From Macrobrachium rosenbergii (taxonomy: Eukaryota; Arthropoda; Malacostraca; Decapoda; Palaemonidae), in the NCBI RefSeq assembly GCF_040412425.1, contig NC_089744.1, positions 29,025,001-29,089,000 on the forward strand: a stretch of 64,000 nucleotides of DNA, given 5' to 3'. The position numbers and the translations under genes were made by a program. Positions 12,228 through 22,830 of this stretch are shown piece by piece. The notes beneath the pieces are model-generated. The model searched no databases. It was not told the origin of the DNA and saw only the letters and a list, made by a program, of their open reading frames with translations. How positions within the stretch are numbered: position 1 is the stretch's first letter; every line of letters begins with the position of its first letter.

Positions 12228-13965
12228 TGGGTTTTTCAGTAAGTTTTCTGTCCTCTCCGTTATTAATATTCAGCACGAAGACACGAACTTGTGGAATAAG
12301 CCAGAAAGACCATTGACACACCAAGTAAGCTTCACGAATAGAATGTTCATGTGTTGAAAACATAGAACATTGAAAGAGAAGTATATTACTGTACAGATAT
12401 GAAATGAATAATAATTAGCAAATGAACAAGAATATTTCACAAGCTATGTTGAGAATCGTGAGAAAAAAAAAAGCTGAGGCGGTGTTTAATCTATTTAAAA
12501 GTATAAAGCCTCTGTTTAACGTATTTTGAAGTATGATATACTCAGCCAAGGCAAAGCGTTCCTTGCGTATCGCACATGAATTTGTTTCCATGCCAAATAT
12601 TTTTTTTCTTCCTCTAGTCGTGACTACAAATTGCCTGGGGCTTATCAGCGTACACGTTAACCTGCCGTTACACACGACAAGAGTACGTCGTTGTAATCTC
12701 CCAAAGCTGCTTTTTTCTCTCTCTCTCTCATGAGCGTCACTACTCCAACCCTGAGGAATCTGAAACCTTACAGGACTTGATCCAATTTAGCGATTATGAC
12801 CAGTCAGCCCCTGGGCAGGTTAATACGTAGGTATGCCGACGGACGAGACCGCCACAGGAGATTTAATGCAGAGGGTTTAAACGGGTGTGCAGAAAACTGT
12901 GGCGTCTGTATTTCGATCTTGCTGAAGGGAATGCGTTTGCTGGTGCGTCGTGAATCAGCTGTTCGAAGACGTCGTGAAGATTCTGCTTTAGTCTTCATGA
13001 CTGATTTGGTTATAATCGTACGTCGTCGGGACAGCTACTACCAAGGTCTTCAGACGCGGACCACTTATTATGGTGACCGTAATATCTTTCATGGGTTCAG
13101 TTTCAGTTTTTTGTTAGTATGTTTCAGATTATAATTTTCCATTTTAGGTTTCCCCCATTTTATGGTCAGACCGATAATATATTATGTATGGTGCACCTTG
13201 AAGGATTGCCAAAATTATAAGAGGGTTAAATGGATAACAATGTTTATGTCTACGTGCTTATATATATACGATTATAACGTTCAAACGATCAGTACGCACA
13301 TCAACAGAGGTGCGTAAAGAAAAGTATTCTAATTCATGGGCTACTCACTTATATTGCATTTTATCATGACATCTGCCGTATGTCATCGCATAGTGGTTAT
13401 TAATTAGCTCATCTCGGATGTTCCTACTCCCACAGTGCATTGATAACCCTCCATACTTAAGGATTCTTGACGTTTGACAATTGTCTACTTAGGGCTAACT
13501 TCTCCAAGCTTTTTTTTTTTTTTTTTTTTTTTTTTCCCTCCCTCTGAAAACATACTGAATGCAGCCAGCAAACTTACGTGTCTTTCGTAAGGCTTCTGTA
13601 TGTATGGTGATGGTATTATTGCTCGATGCTTCTTCAGATCTTCGACTAATGCCGTTGTTAGAATGATGTTCCAACGTGAGTAATGATGTCAGTGGGCGCC
13701 CAAAGTCCTTATTTTCCTGTAGGAAGTCTTCGAAATAGTGTGACAAAATTGTTTCCCCTTTTTCGTCTTCCTGCCCTTTATTTCAGTCAAGAACTTTCGC
13801 GTTTGCTTCAAGTGCCTGTTCTTTTAGAGTTTGGGCGTGCTACTTGTTCAACAGAGGATTATCTTCCATTTCTGTAGAGGTGCCAGTGTGTCGCTCTGCC
13901 CATACTAGCAAACTTTCTTTTTATTTTTTTACTGTTTATAAAAGTTTTTAAGTCAATTGTGTTTT
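12225..13965. other. unannotated; poly-T at about 13510-13535
   Basis: The 112-codon plus frame at 12796-13134 has no domain that I recognise and is not called. A 26-base T run lies at about 13510-13535. Confidence 0.4.
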
Positions 13966-13975
13966 TATATATATA

Positions 13976-14049
<74 letters not shown>
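13966..14049. repeat. (AT)n microsatellite
   Basis: About 40 AT dinucleotides with one early interruption. Confidence 0.96.
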
Positions 14050-14050
<1 letters not shown>

Positions 14051-14152
14051 CTAGTATTGCTGGAGTGGGGTTGCTAGCCCCACCATCTCCTAATCTACAT
14101 TAACTTAATTCATTAAAGATCATCAGTGCTTCTGTAATGTTTTCGTCATCCT

Positions 14153-14285
14153 TAAGGTACGTCCACACTACCGTAACACAAGTCATATAACCGGCGTCGG
14201 CAATTTATCGCACACATACCACGAACAGCTTAAATACAAGTCGTCAACTTATTACTAGTAGTACCCAGTGCTTTGTACGATTATG
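14153..14285 (+). mobile_element. truncated copy of a small TIR element
   Basis: The left end, aaggtacgtccacactaccg, matches the ends of the elements at 31013 and 38821. Internal words such as gtcggcaa and cccagtgctt also recur. The right half and right terminal repeat are missing. Confidence 0.55.
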
Positions 14286-14629
14286 TATATGTATTATATA
14301 TATATATGTACACAATATGATAAATATAATTAATTTCTTGTAATATCCTTGGCCAGACCTAGGGTTACAGGACATCGGTGTGCCTCCAGCAGCCACCCAA
14401 GGGCTGTCTGAAAGTTGCAGGTAAAGTAATTTCGGGGAGAAAACTTTATTTCACGAGAGCAAGAGGAACTGGTCTAAGTCTGCTCATGTCGCGTCATGAA
14501 ACGTGAACTGGGACAAAATCGAGATTATTCATTTGTTTATTTATTCACACATCTATTAATTTTGTGTTTTATATTGATTTTCATTTATCATATTATATTG
14601 CTGTCTTTCTTTCTTTCTTTCCTGAAATC

Positions 14630-14698
14630 TTCAGCTGAAATCCCTTATGGACAGTCAGCTGACTATCAACTCAAGTGGGCTCCAAAGGGAAATCAGCC

Positions 14699-14764
<66 letters not shown>

Positions 14765-14938
14765 CAAGTTATAGGAAGAGTTGATAAATGAAAGAATATG
14801 CGGGGAGTAGAAAATAAAATTGATACACCTGAAATTCAGGAGACGGCAGCAGAGAGCAGGAATGAGTTTGCTCCTCGGTTAAAGAATTGGAGGTCAGAAG
14901 ATTCCACAACCACATTAAGCAAACCATTCCACATTTTA
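14630..14938 (-). mobile_element. LINE 3' end fragment (family C), interrupted by (GA)n
   Basis: On the minus strand this reads KMWNSLLNVVVESSD followed by a short tail and a stop, the look of a non-LTR polymerase C terminus. A 3' untranslated part follows, ending in ttcagctgaaga and a GAAA-rich stretch. A (GA)n tract at 14703-14762 lies inside the 3' part. Matching copies are at 15306-15560 and 58691-58925. Confidence 0.7.
14703..14762. repeat. (GA)n microsatellite
   Basis: About 30 GA units expanded inside the LINE 3' fragment. The sister copies lack it. Confidence 0.96.
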
Positions 14939-15305
14939 CTTGTAGCCAAGATAAGACACGTATCAGACATATAGAATGTGTATGCCTTTTCGTAAGTGTT
15001 TCATGTCTTCGGCTTTTATTTATTAAAAATATATATATCTTTCATTTACTTGTAGTCTTATAATGACCTGTTGCAATTGTACATCCGCTGTCAGTTGAAT
15101 CCCATTAAGGATTCTCATCCCGACTTTGCCAGCGGTGGAATTGCATTTGGCTAATGCCTCCTGTATTTCTGCAACATTAGGAATGGAAGAGCAATTCCAG
15201 TTCCTTTGAAAGCACAGGAATTTAAAGAGCATTGAGGAATTCTTAGAGGCCGAATGATTAATCTGAGGAGTTGGCCAGTAGTTTTATGTTGGCTATATAA
15301 AAACT

Positions 15306-15560
15306 AAAATGTGGAATAGTTTGCTTAGTGTGGCTGTGGCATCTGATCAAACAATGAGGCGAGGAGTAAATGCATTCCTGCTCCTTGCTGACATCTCCTG
15401 AATTTCACGAGTATCGGTTTTATTTTCTGTTCCCTCATATTTATCTGTTTTTGCCTTTTCCTGTAACTTTCTCTTTGTGCAGACTGATTTCCCTTTGGCG
15501 TCCTCTTAAGTATCATTTGTTGACTCGGTCCATAGGGGTTTTCAGCTGAAGGTTTCAAGA
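15306..15560 (+). mobile_element. LINE 3' end fragment (family C), inverted partner
   Basis: This plus-strand fragment begins aaaatgtggaatagtttgct and ends near gttttcagctgaagg. It aligns along its length with the reverse complement of 14630-14938, minus the GA tract. The two copies point away from each other. The spacer from about 15110 may be upstream sequence of this copy. Confidence 0.7.
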
Positions 15561-16382
15561 AATATAAAAAGAAAAGGAGACTATGGATTAGGAAAATGAA
15601 GAGAGGCTGTGATAAGATTAATAAGTAATGAATAGGATTGATAAATGACTCTGTTTTTGCCATTCGCTAATCCTTATTATTCAGTACACGAAAATAAAAC
15701 GGATCAGGCTTCTACTTGTGCTGAAGAAATTTAGAGATGTAAAAAAATCTGGGTCATTCCGTTCCGTTAAAACTGATTGTGTGTTGAACTAGATAGTAAA
15801 TCATGTACCTGGTGGCCAGTCGATTGTGGTGTGTCGCATTCAGGGTGTAAAATAAGGGCGGAGGGCTTGCAGTCTCATACCTTTGTGTAGGAGGCAAAAA
15901 TGACGCACTACTTTTACATGACTTGCGGAAGTTTTATCCAATATGGTTTTTGAGACTACTAATCGACCAGTTTTATCAATTCAGTTTTTTGCGGTTTTAT
16001 GTTCATTTTGCAAAGGGAAAATTTAATGTTTCGTCGTTTATGATAATGATGTTAATATTTCATCAAGCATTATTACTTGTCTTCATTTTCAGTAATAATT
16101 ATTATCATTATAATTATTGGTGTTGTTTTGTTGCTGTTATTACTAATGGTATGATTCGCTGGAGTATTAACGATTAGAGTATGTAATACAAAAATAACCA
16201 AGTTTTGTATTCTTTTGCGTGTGAAAGCACTTTACGAGACACTAATATCTCGACCTGGTGTAAAATGAGCCTGAAGTATTTCTGTAATAAATGTCACATT
16301 CAAATCCGATGTTCATCAGCACTGAACACTATAAATCTAGGACTGCGCTTTCCATTTTTTTTTTTTCGTGAATCGTTAAAAT

Positions 16383-16385
<3 letters not shown>
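15561..16385. other. unannotated sequence
   Basis: Nothing supportable was found. Confidence 0.4.

Positions 16386-16452
<67 letters not shown>
16386..16452. repeat. (GA)n microsatellite
   Basis: About 33 GA dinucleotides. A smaller impure GA patch follows at 16514-16534. Confidence 0.96.
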
Positions 16453-16454
<2 letters not shown>

Positions 16455-16869
16455 ACCACTACATACGTATGATGGCCAATTTGACCAGTGCAGCCGTTCT
16501 TGAACTCCTTGTTTGAGAGAGAGAGAAAGAGAGAACTGGGGAAGGGGTGGGGGCCATCTGGGCTTGGGGGTTTTAAATCATAAGACACAACCCCGCAGCA
16601 TCAGGAACAACACTCACCTGTTTTGATGGGTTCAGTAATTCACTGGGTGTGGGAATGAACTCGGAAATCCTGATGCGTGTTTGTTTATTGTTTATAATGG
16701 GTGCGAACTTTGTCTTTTGTACAAATGTAGCCAGAAAGAGTGGTTCCCTTCGTCTTTTTCATTCTCTTTAGGCCTTACAAGCTTTTCTTAATGAATTATG
16801 ATTTAATTAGGAAATTGAGGCATATATTGGTTTGCGAGTGTTGTACGGAATATCATGTACGTTTAATCT

Positions 16870-17130
16870 CCGTAGTGCAGGTGGTGGGGTTGGGTGCCGT
16901 CAGTGCGCCGCATTACCTAAGGTTCTTTGCAGTGTCCCTTGGGCCCCTCGCTGCAACCCCTTTCATTCTTTTTACTGTACCTCCGTTTGTATTATCTTTC
17001 TTCCATCTTACTTTCCACCCTCTCCTAACAATTGTTTCATGGTTTAAATGCGAGGTTTACTTGCTGTTACACATTCAAAAAATTTTTACTCTCATGGGTG
17101 CCAGCTTTTGGCCTTTCGCTAAGTTCTGTT
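16870..17130 (+). repeat. ~300-bp interspersed repeat, copy 1
   Basis: It shares the order of blocks seen in the other copies: gccgtcagtgc, then ggttctttgcagtgtccctt, ctgcaacccctttcatt, accctctcctaacaattg and a cagcttttggcctttcgcta end. The flanking frame at 16740-17315 is an artefact of this repeat. The family is unclassified here. It has no coding capacity. Confidence 0.75.
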
Positions 17131-17415
17131 TATTCAGTTTATGTATCTGTCTTTTAATATATTTCGAATGTTTATTGGTAGCTGATGGACTCTCGTATAA
17201 CGCGTTGTTTAGATTTTCCGTCCTCCTTTCATGGTCCTCGCCCTCTCCCTCGTCCCGCATTTTATTCTTCTTCGTACGAAAACGGCGGTTTGACAGTCGT
17301 ATTTGCCTTGTATGATTTGTATATATTTGGATTAGATGTTGGGAGGATCTCTTGTCACACGCTAGGAACGCTGTCGGCTCTGCATAGGCATTCGTACTTG
17401 AGTGTGTTGGTGTTC

Positions 17416-17418
<3 letters not shown>

Positions 17419-17488
<70 letters not shown>

Positions 17489-17503
17489 TGTAGATATAGA
17501 TAT

Positions 17504-17581
<78 letters not shown>

Positions 17582-17595
17582 ATGTGTATATGTAT
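17419..17595. repeat. (AT)n with GATA-type interruption
   Basis: (AT)n to about 17486, a gatgtagatatagatataga interruption, (AT)n to about 17571, then a short GT run. Confidence 0.95.
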
Positions 17596-17999
17596 ATGAT
17601 TGAGAGAGAGAGAATCGTATTTCCTGTCGCGTGAGGTGATATTTTGAAGCCGGAAGTATTTTTCTTTCAAGGTTATGTAAACAAAAAGTTTGCACGATTG
17701 ACAAGATTAAGTATTTTACGTGCCAGTGGTTTCAAATTAGATTAGTAGTAGCTAAAAATGTTCAGTTTTCTGCGGTCACGTTGTTAATTATACTTACATT
17801 GGCCGTGCAAAATGCATGCAGCATCTGTATATGTATATTCACATTCTTCTGTGTTTTTATGTGTGACTGTGAACACCTGTTCTTTTCTTCTAAGTATGAT
17901 ATATGGCTGTCGTCGCTCTTATGGAATATGCGTCATTTTCAGTAATCAAGGTTATGAGGAGGGTGACTCACTGATGAGGATTGGGGGAGGCTTCTGTGA

Positions 18000-18330
18000 G
18001 GGTGCCATGCAGTGGTTGGTGCCGTCAGTGCACTTCACAGGGCGCAATGTATGCGTTACTAAAGGGCGTTTGTAGCATCCCTGCGGGCCTTAGTTGCGAT
18101 CGCTTCTTAGCCTTTTACTTTGCATTCGTTCCTGCTGCCTTTCTTCAGTCTTGCTTTCCAACACCTTTTACTGATTCTTCTTAGTGCTGCTGTGGGGTTT
18201 TGTTCCAGTTCCAGTTCCGCCTTTCGATCCCATTACTTCGTCTTTCTTTTCAGGATCTATCATGCTGTTCTACCACTTAAGCTCCTCCTTTTCACAGTCT
18301 TAAACGTTGAATGGCCAAAAGTGCCCAGAA
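18000..18330 (+). repeat. ~300-bp interspersed repeat, copy 2 (diverged)
   Basis: Recognisable blocks are gtgccgtcagtgcacttcac, tagcatccctgcgggcctta and cttccttttac-like pyrimidine segments, in the same order and orientation as the other copies. Many substitutions make this the oldest-looking copy. Confidence 0.55.
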
Positions 18331-19003
18331 CTTAGTTTGACAGTCTGAATTTCATAAATCGGGTTCTATGAGGGATGGGTTGAATTCTAATTAACGAGGG
18401 ACATTTTGAGTATAGATGAAATGAGGCTTTCCGTTTCCGGTGTTACAATTCCCGATGTAAGTATTCGATGGAAAGCTCAGCGGTGCAGGTTATTTTATGC
18501 CTAAAAACAACTCTAACGTGAAGGAAAAGAGGAAAGAAGTAACGTGAAGGAAAAGAGGAAGAGAAGTGAATGAAATAATGTGGTTGGTAAAAGAGGAAAT
18601 GGAGAACAAGAAAAGAAAGGGAAGGCAGGTCGAAAATCCTGCTTTAATCCCCATCTGAAAAAGATGCCGACATGAGGTAACTCGTACTTTACTTTACAAA
18701 CACTTTTTTTTTTTCTCTTTTTTTTTTTTACTTTTCTTTGGGAATTTTCAACCTTGCTTGTATATGTATCCTCTAGACCTTCATTTTTCAGTCCCTCGCG
18801 TTATTATTAATGACTTTCAGAGGCTTTACGTTGTTTGAATCAAGGATCATCAGAAGACAAATGGCCTGGAGTTAGTGTGGTACTGGCCTCGTCCCGTTTA
18901 CGGTAATTAGATGGAAATTTGTTCGTCATAACAACGGTTGTATATGGTCCTCGGGATATGCCTTTTATTCAGTCGAGATACCATGGAGGATAAGGAGTAT
19001 AAG

Positions 19004-19008
<5 letters not shown>
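18331..19008. other. unannotated sequence
   Basis: A short near-direct duplication of aacgtgaaggaaaagaggaa lies at about 18518-18561. Otherwise nothing was recognised. Confidence 0.45.

Positions 19009-19068
<60 letters not shown>
19009..19068. repeat. (CT)n microsatellite
   Basis: About 30 CT dinucleotides. Confidence 0.97.
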
Positions 19069-19071
<3 letters not shown>

Positions 19072-19679
19072 GACTGACTGAATGGCTAAGCTGGCTTGGA
19101 TAACTAGTGTCCACATGACAGAGATGTGCTTGCTTGCAAATATATATAGACGTATTTATACACATGCAGCTATATTCTATGTATACATACGTACATACAT
19201 ACATACATATACACAGTTTATAATTTCTGTTTAACTCATCTTAGCCTTCTCCCCCCCGAAGATGATTTCTAGGACTACGTGCACATTCTTATTTTAATTT
19301 TTATTGTGCACTATCTCTCTGAATGCAGTATGTAATAATCTCCAAATTTGAAATCGGAAATAGTAGATACAGAATATTTTGTATTGTAGATATTATTAAC
19401 ATCACTTTCCATCTCCCCACCCATGAAGCACCACAACTTTAGTTTTCGCATTTAGGTAAAAGAAAAAGAAAGAAAGAAAGAAGAAGAAAGCCTTGAAAAA
19501 GCAAGGGAAGCAGCAGTTCTTAGTGGGGAAACATCCATGGAATCTTAATCGCACTTCCGGTTACGTTATGTTGCGGAGGTTCGATTATGGCCCAGAGGAT
19601 TCGGTGTCTGCAGGCGATAATGATCACGGTAATCACGACGTCCCGGAGCATGGCGGAGCCTTTAACTGTTTTTCTGGTC

Positions 19680-19885
19680 TCTTTTTTTCGTATTATTTTA
19701 TTCATTTGTTCATTCTTTCATTCCTTTCTCGCGTCTGTTATCTCTTCTTTATGTATTTCCCTTTACCTTCTCTTACTTCGCAATGAGCACCATATTCTTT
19801 GGAAGCTCGAATTTCAAGTCAGTGGCCCCTCTGGGCTTGTTACATATGAATAGGGTTCATCTTTTAAATGATAATGAATAATAAT
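19680..19885 (+). mobile_element. LINE family B 3' end, (TAA)-tailed
   Basis: It contains the family B 3' untranslated blocks gagcaccatattctttggaa and ttgttacatatgaatagggt and ends in a short AATAATAATAA tail. No coding sequence remains. It is the same family as 29810, 30748, 40205, 53738 and 56268. Confidence 0.75.
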
Positions 19886-20310
19886 AAAAGCGTATTCCTT
19901 CACTCGTTGGTCATTCTTTTCCTTTTTTTTTTGCTTTTTTTTTCAGTCATTTTCTTTGTTTTTCATTGTCCTTTTCGTTAATTCATTAATGTTTCTATCC
20001 ACCTTCTGCTCCTTCCCACATGTTTCATTTGTGCATTCCTTTTTTATTCACTCAGTACTATGTAAATTCTACTAATTCCTTTGTCTTCATACCTAATATT
20101 GCTTCCACTCTGTCTTCTCTTCCCACACTAATATTCTCTGTTTTACCCATGTTAATATTGTCTTATCTTCCTTTTCCTGTTTTTCTTGTCACTTTTTTTT
20201 TTTTGCGTGTTCTCATATTCTCTACTCATCCCATTTGCCCGCTTCGTTCCCTCCATTTTGTCCTCGGGTGTCATGTGGTTCCACCGTTATGAGCTGTTTC
20301 AAGATTTAAT

Positions 20311-20652
20311 TCCAGAGACCTCCTTCTACTATCCATATACCATCCCTCCATCCAGAGACCTCCTTCTTCTATCCATAAACAATCCCTCCATCCAGAGACC
20401 TCCTCCTTCCATCCATATACCATCCCTCCATCCAGAGACCTCATTCTTCCATCCAAATACCATCCCTCCATCCAGAGACCTCATTCTTCCATCCATATAC
20501 CATCCCTCCATCCAGAGACCTCATTCTTCCATCCATATAGCATCCCTCCATCCAGAGACCTCCTCCTTCCATCCAGAAACCCATCCTTCCATCCATATAC
20601 TATCCTTCCATCGAGAGACCTCCTTCCATCCATATATCATCCCTCAATCCAG
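20311..20652 (+). repeat. ~40-bp pyrimidine-rich minisatellite, left part
   Basis: About 8 units, each built from ccatccatataccatccctc, catccagagacctcc and ttctt. The array is interrupted at 20652 by the CR1-like insertion and resumes at 22831. Every frame is open simply because the unit lacks stop codons. Confidence 0.95.
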
Positions 20653-20880
20653 AGCAAGTGAAAACAGAGATAAGCAAGAGTCGAAAAAGTGGGAAGGATA
20701 TGGAAAATAACATTTCTATGGTAAGAATGTAAAATGGTCAGAAATAAATGAAAAATTAAACAAAGACTGGGAAAACATATTGGTAAGTGATAATATACAG
20801 GTAAATACGGATATTTGATATAAAATATTAGAGAAAATAGTGGATAAATATATACCGAAGAAAAAAAGTAAACATCAGTC

Positions 20881-21447
20881 ATGCATACCAAGAGACAGAA
20901 GGACCCTGTTCCAGAAAACAGAAAGTGGAAAAAAGCTCTTGCAAAAGAAAAGAATGCACAGAAAGTGATGGAACTAAAAAGTAAGATAGAAAATGCAGAA
21001 CAAATGATTATACAATCAAAAGAAAATGAAAAATGGGACCTAGAAGAAAAGACCCTACAAAATATCAATCAAAACCCCAAAATTTTTTACTCATATGAAA
21101 AAAGATGAATAAAAGAAGAGTAGAAATATGTAACATATTAGCAGAAAGATATGAGTGAATTTACACCTAGAATTGATAATGAAGATAATGATACAGAAAC
21201 AAGAGATGAAAATAGTGAATATTTATCAGACATAGATATTAATGAGGCCGATATTGTGCAGGCTATTAATGAAATTAAAAATGGATCAGCAGCCGGACCA
21301 GACGGCGTCATTGCCATTTTGTTAAAGAAAGTGGTTCATTCAATCGCAAAGCCACTTGCAATAAGACAAAGTGTAGATACAGGCAAGATTTATGATGAGC
21401 ATAAATTAGCATATATTACCCTATTTTCAAAAGTGGATCAAGACTAG
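20881..21447 (+). pseudogene. CR1-like linker and RT start, copy 1
   Basis: Two frames (20881-21108 and 21151-21447) cover the basic linker after the endonuclease and the first RT block. EADIVQAINEIKNGSAAGPD gives the N-terminal RT motif. A stop and a missing segment near 21108-21150 separate the frames relative to copy 2, which keeps an intervening stretch. Confidence 0.8.
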
Positions 21448-21732
21448 AGGCAAGTAATTATAGGCCTGTGAGTCTGACATCCATATTATGAAAGTGTATG
21501 AAAGGGTACTGAAGAAAAATATGAAACAATGAAAAATAGTTTGTTTAATATAGGACAACATGGTGTTGTACCCGGAAAAAGTACACAAACCCAACTGTTA
21601 GTCCACCATGAAAGCATATATAAAAATATGATAAACGAAAAAGATACAGATGTGGTTTACCTAGACTTTTGCAAAAGCTTTTGACAAGGTAGACCATAAT
21701 ATATTAGCGAAAAAAATTAAAAACATAACATT

Positions 21733-22508
21733 GTGGACAAAGTAGGAAGATGGATAAAAGAATTTTTGCAAAACAGAAAACAGATAGTGATTAAAAACGA
21801 CGAGAAATCGGATGAAGCTAAGGTAATATCCGGTGTGCCACAAGGTATGGTGTTAGCTGTATTGCTGTTTGTGATTATGATTGCAGACATAGACAGTAAT
21901 GTTAAGGACTCGGTAGTGAGAAGTTTCGCCGATGACACAAGAATAAGTAGAGAAATTACTTGTGATGAAGATAGGAACTTGCTACAAAGAGACCTAAACA
22001 AAATATATGAATGGGCAGAGATAAATAGCATGGTATTTAACTCTGATGAATTTGAATCAATAAACTACGGTGATAAAGAAGAAATGCTATATGCATATAG
22101 AGGACCTAATAACTGAGACAATCACAAATAAGGAAGCAGTTAAAGACCTTGGTGTGATGTTGAATAGAATATGTCATGCGATGATCAAATAGCAATACTA
22201 TTGGCAAAATGCAAAGCAAAAATGGGAATGTTGTTCCAGCACTTCAAAACAAGAAAAGCCAAATACATGATTATGCTTTATAAAACGTATTATAGTCCAC
22301 TTGAATATTGCATTATAATATGGCACCCACAGAAAAAGGATATTGCACAAATAGAGAGTGTACAAAGGTCTTTACAGCTAGAATAGAAGAAGTTAAAGAC
22401 CTTGACTACTGGGAAAGACTACAATTCTTAAATTTATATAGTCTTGAAAAGAGAAGAGAATGCTACATGATAATACAGGCATGGAACCAGAAAGAAGGAA
22501 TTACCTAA
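21733..22508 (+). pseudogene. CR1-like RT catalytic core and thumb, copy 1
   Basis: The frame at 21733-22116 carries the polymerase core with the intact FADD catalytic box (about 21925-21936). The frames at 22171-22386 and 22308-22508 carry the thumb, with MLYKTYYSPLEYC and YWERLQFLNLYSLEKRRE. A frameshift lies near 22380. Confidence 0.85.
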
Positions 22509-22830
22509 AACATCATGGAGCTAAAAATATCAGAAAGAGCAAGCAGAGTAGATTACTATTGCCCAAAACTTTACCAGGAAAAATGGGAAAGCACACAGGA
22601 CATTAATCCAAAACACCAGCATAAAAATGCAGCGTCTATTCATGATTACCAGCTCATCTGAGGAAAATCAGGATGTGAGCATTGTGTTTAAGAATAATTG
22701 ACAAATATCTAAGGTGCATCCCAGATTGTCCAAGATTGGAAGATGCAAAATAGAAGATGCATTATCAAAGACATCAGAGGTGCCTCACACTGAGGACCTA
22801 GAATAGAATGAAGTGTAAAGGTCTGTAAGG

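Larger units (their letters stand above)
20653..22830 (+). mobile_element. CR1-like non-LTR retrotransposon, copy 1 (5'-truncated)
   Basis: The copy starts inside the end of the endonuclease domain (KQESKKWEGYGK) and runs through the whole RT region to a 3' tail ending aaggtctgtaagg. RT motifs in order are NGSAAGPDGV (about 21280), VYLDF (about 21660), GVPQGMVLAVLLFVIMIADI (about 21830) and SFADDTRI (about 21925). The thumb follows with SPLEYCIIIW and a YSLEKRRE motif of CR1 type. Frameshifts and stops break it; one is a one-base insertion in the YLDFAKAFDKVD region near 21668. It sits within the 40-bp minisatellite, so that array was its target. It is related along its length to copy 2 at 42381-49150. 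Confidence 0.9.

Noticed and set aside
12796..13134. 112-codon Arg-rich plus frame as host exon
   Set aside because: No recognised domain, no convincing splice sites, and an opposing frame of similar quality overlaps it.
16740..17315. 191-codon hydrophobic plus frame
   Set aside because: It overlaps a copy of the ~300-bp interspersed repeat. The hydrophobicity comes from its pyrimidine-rich strand.
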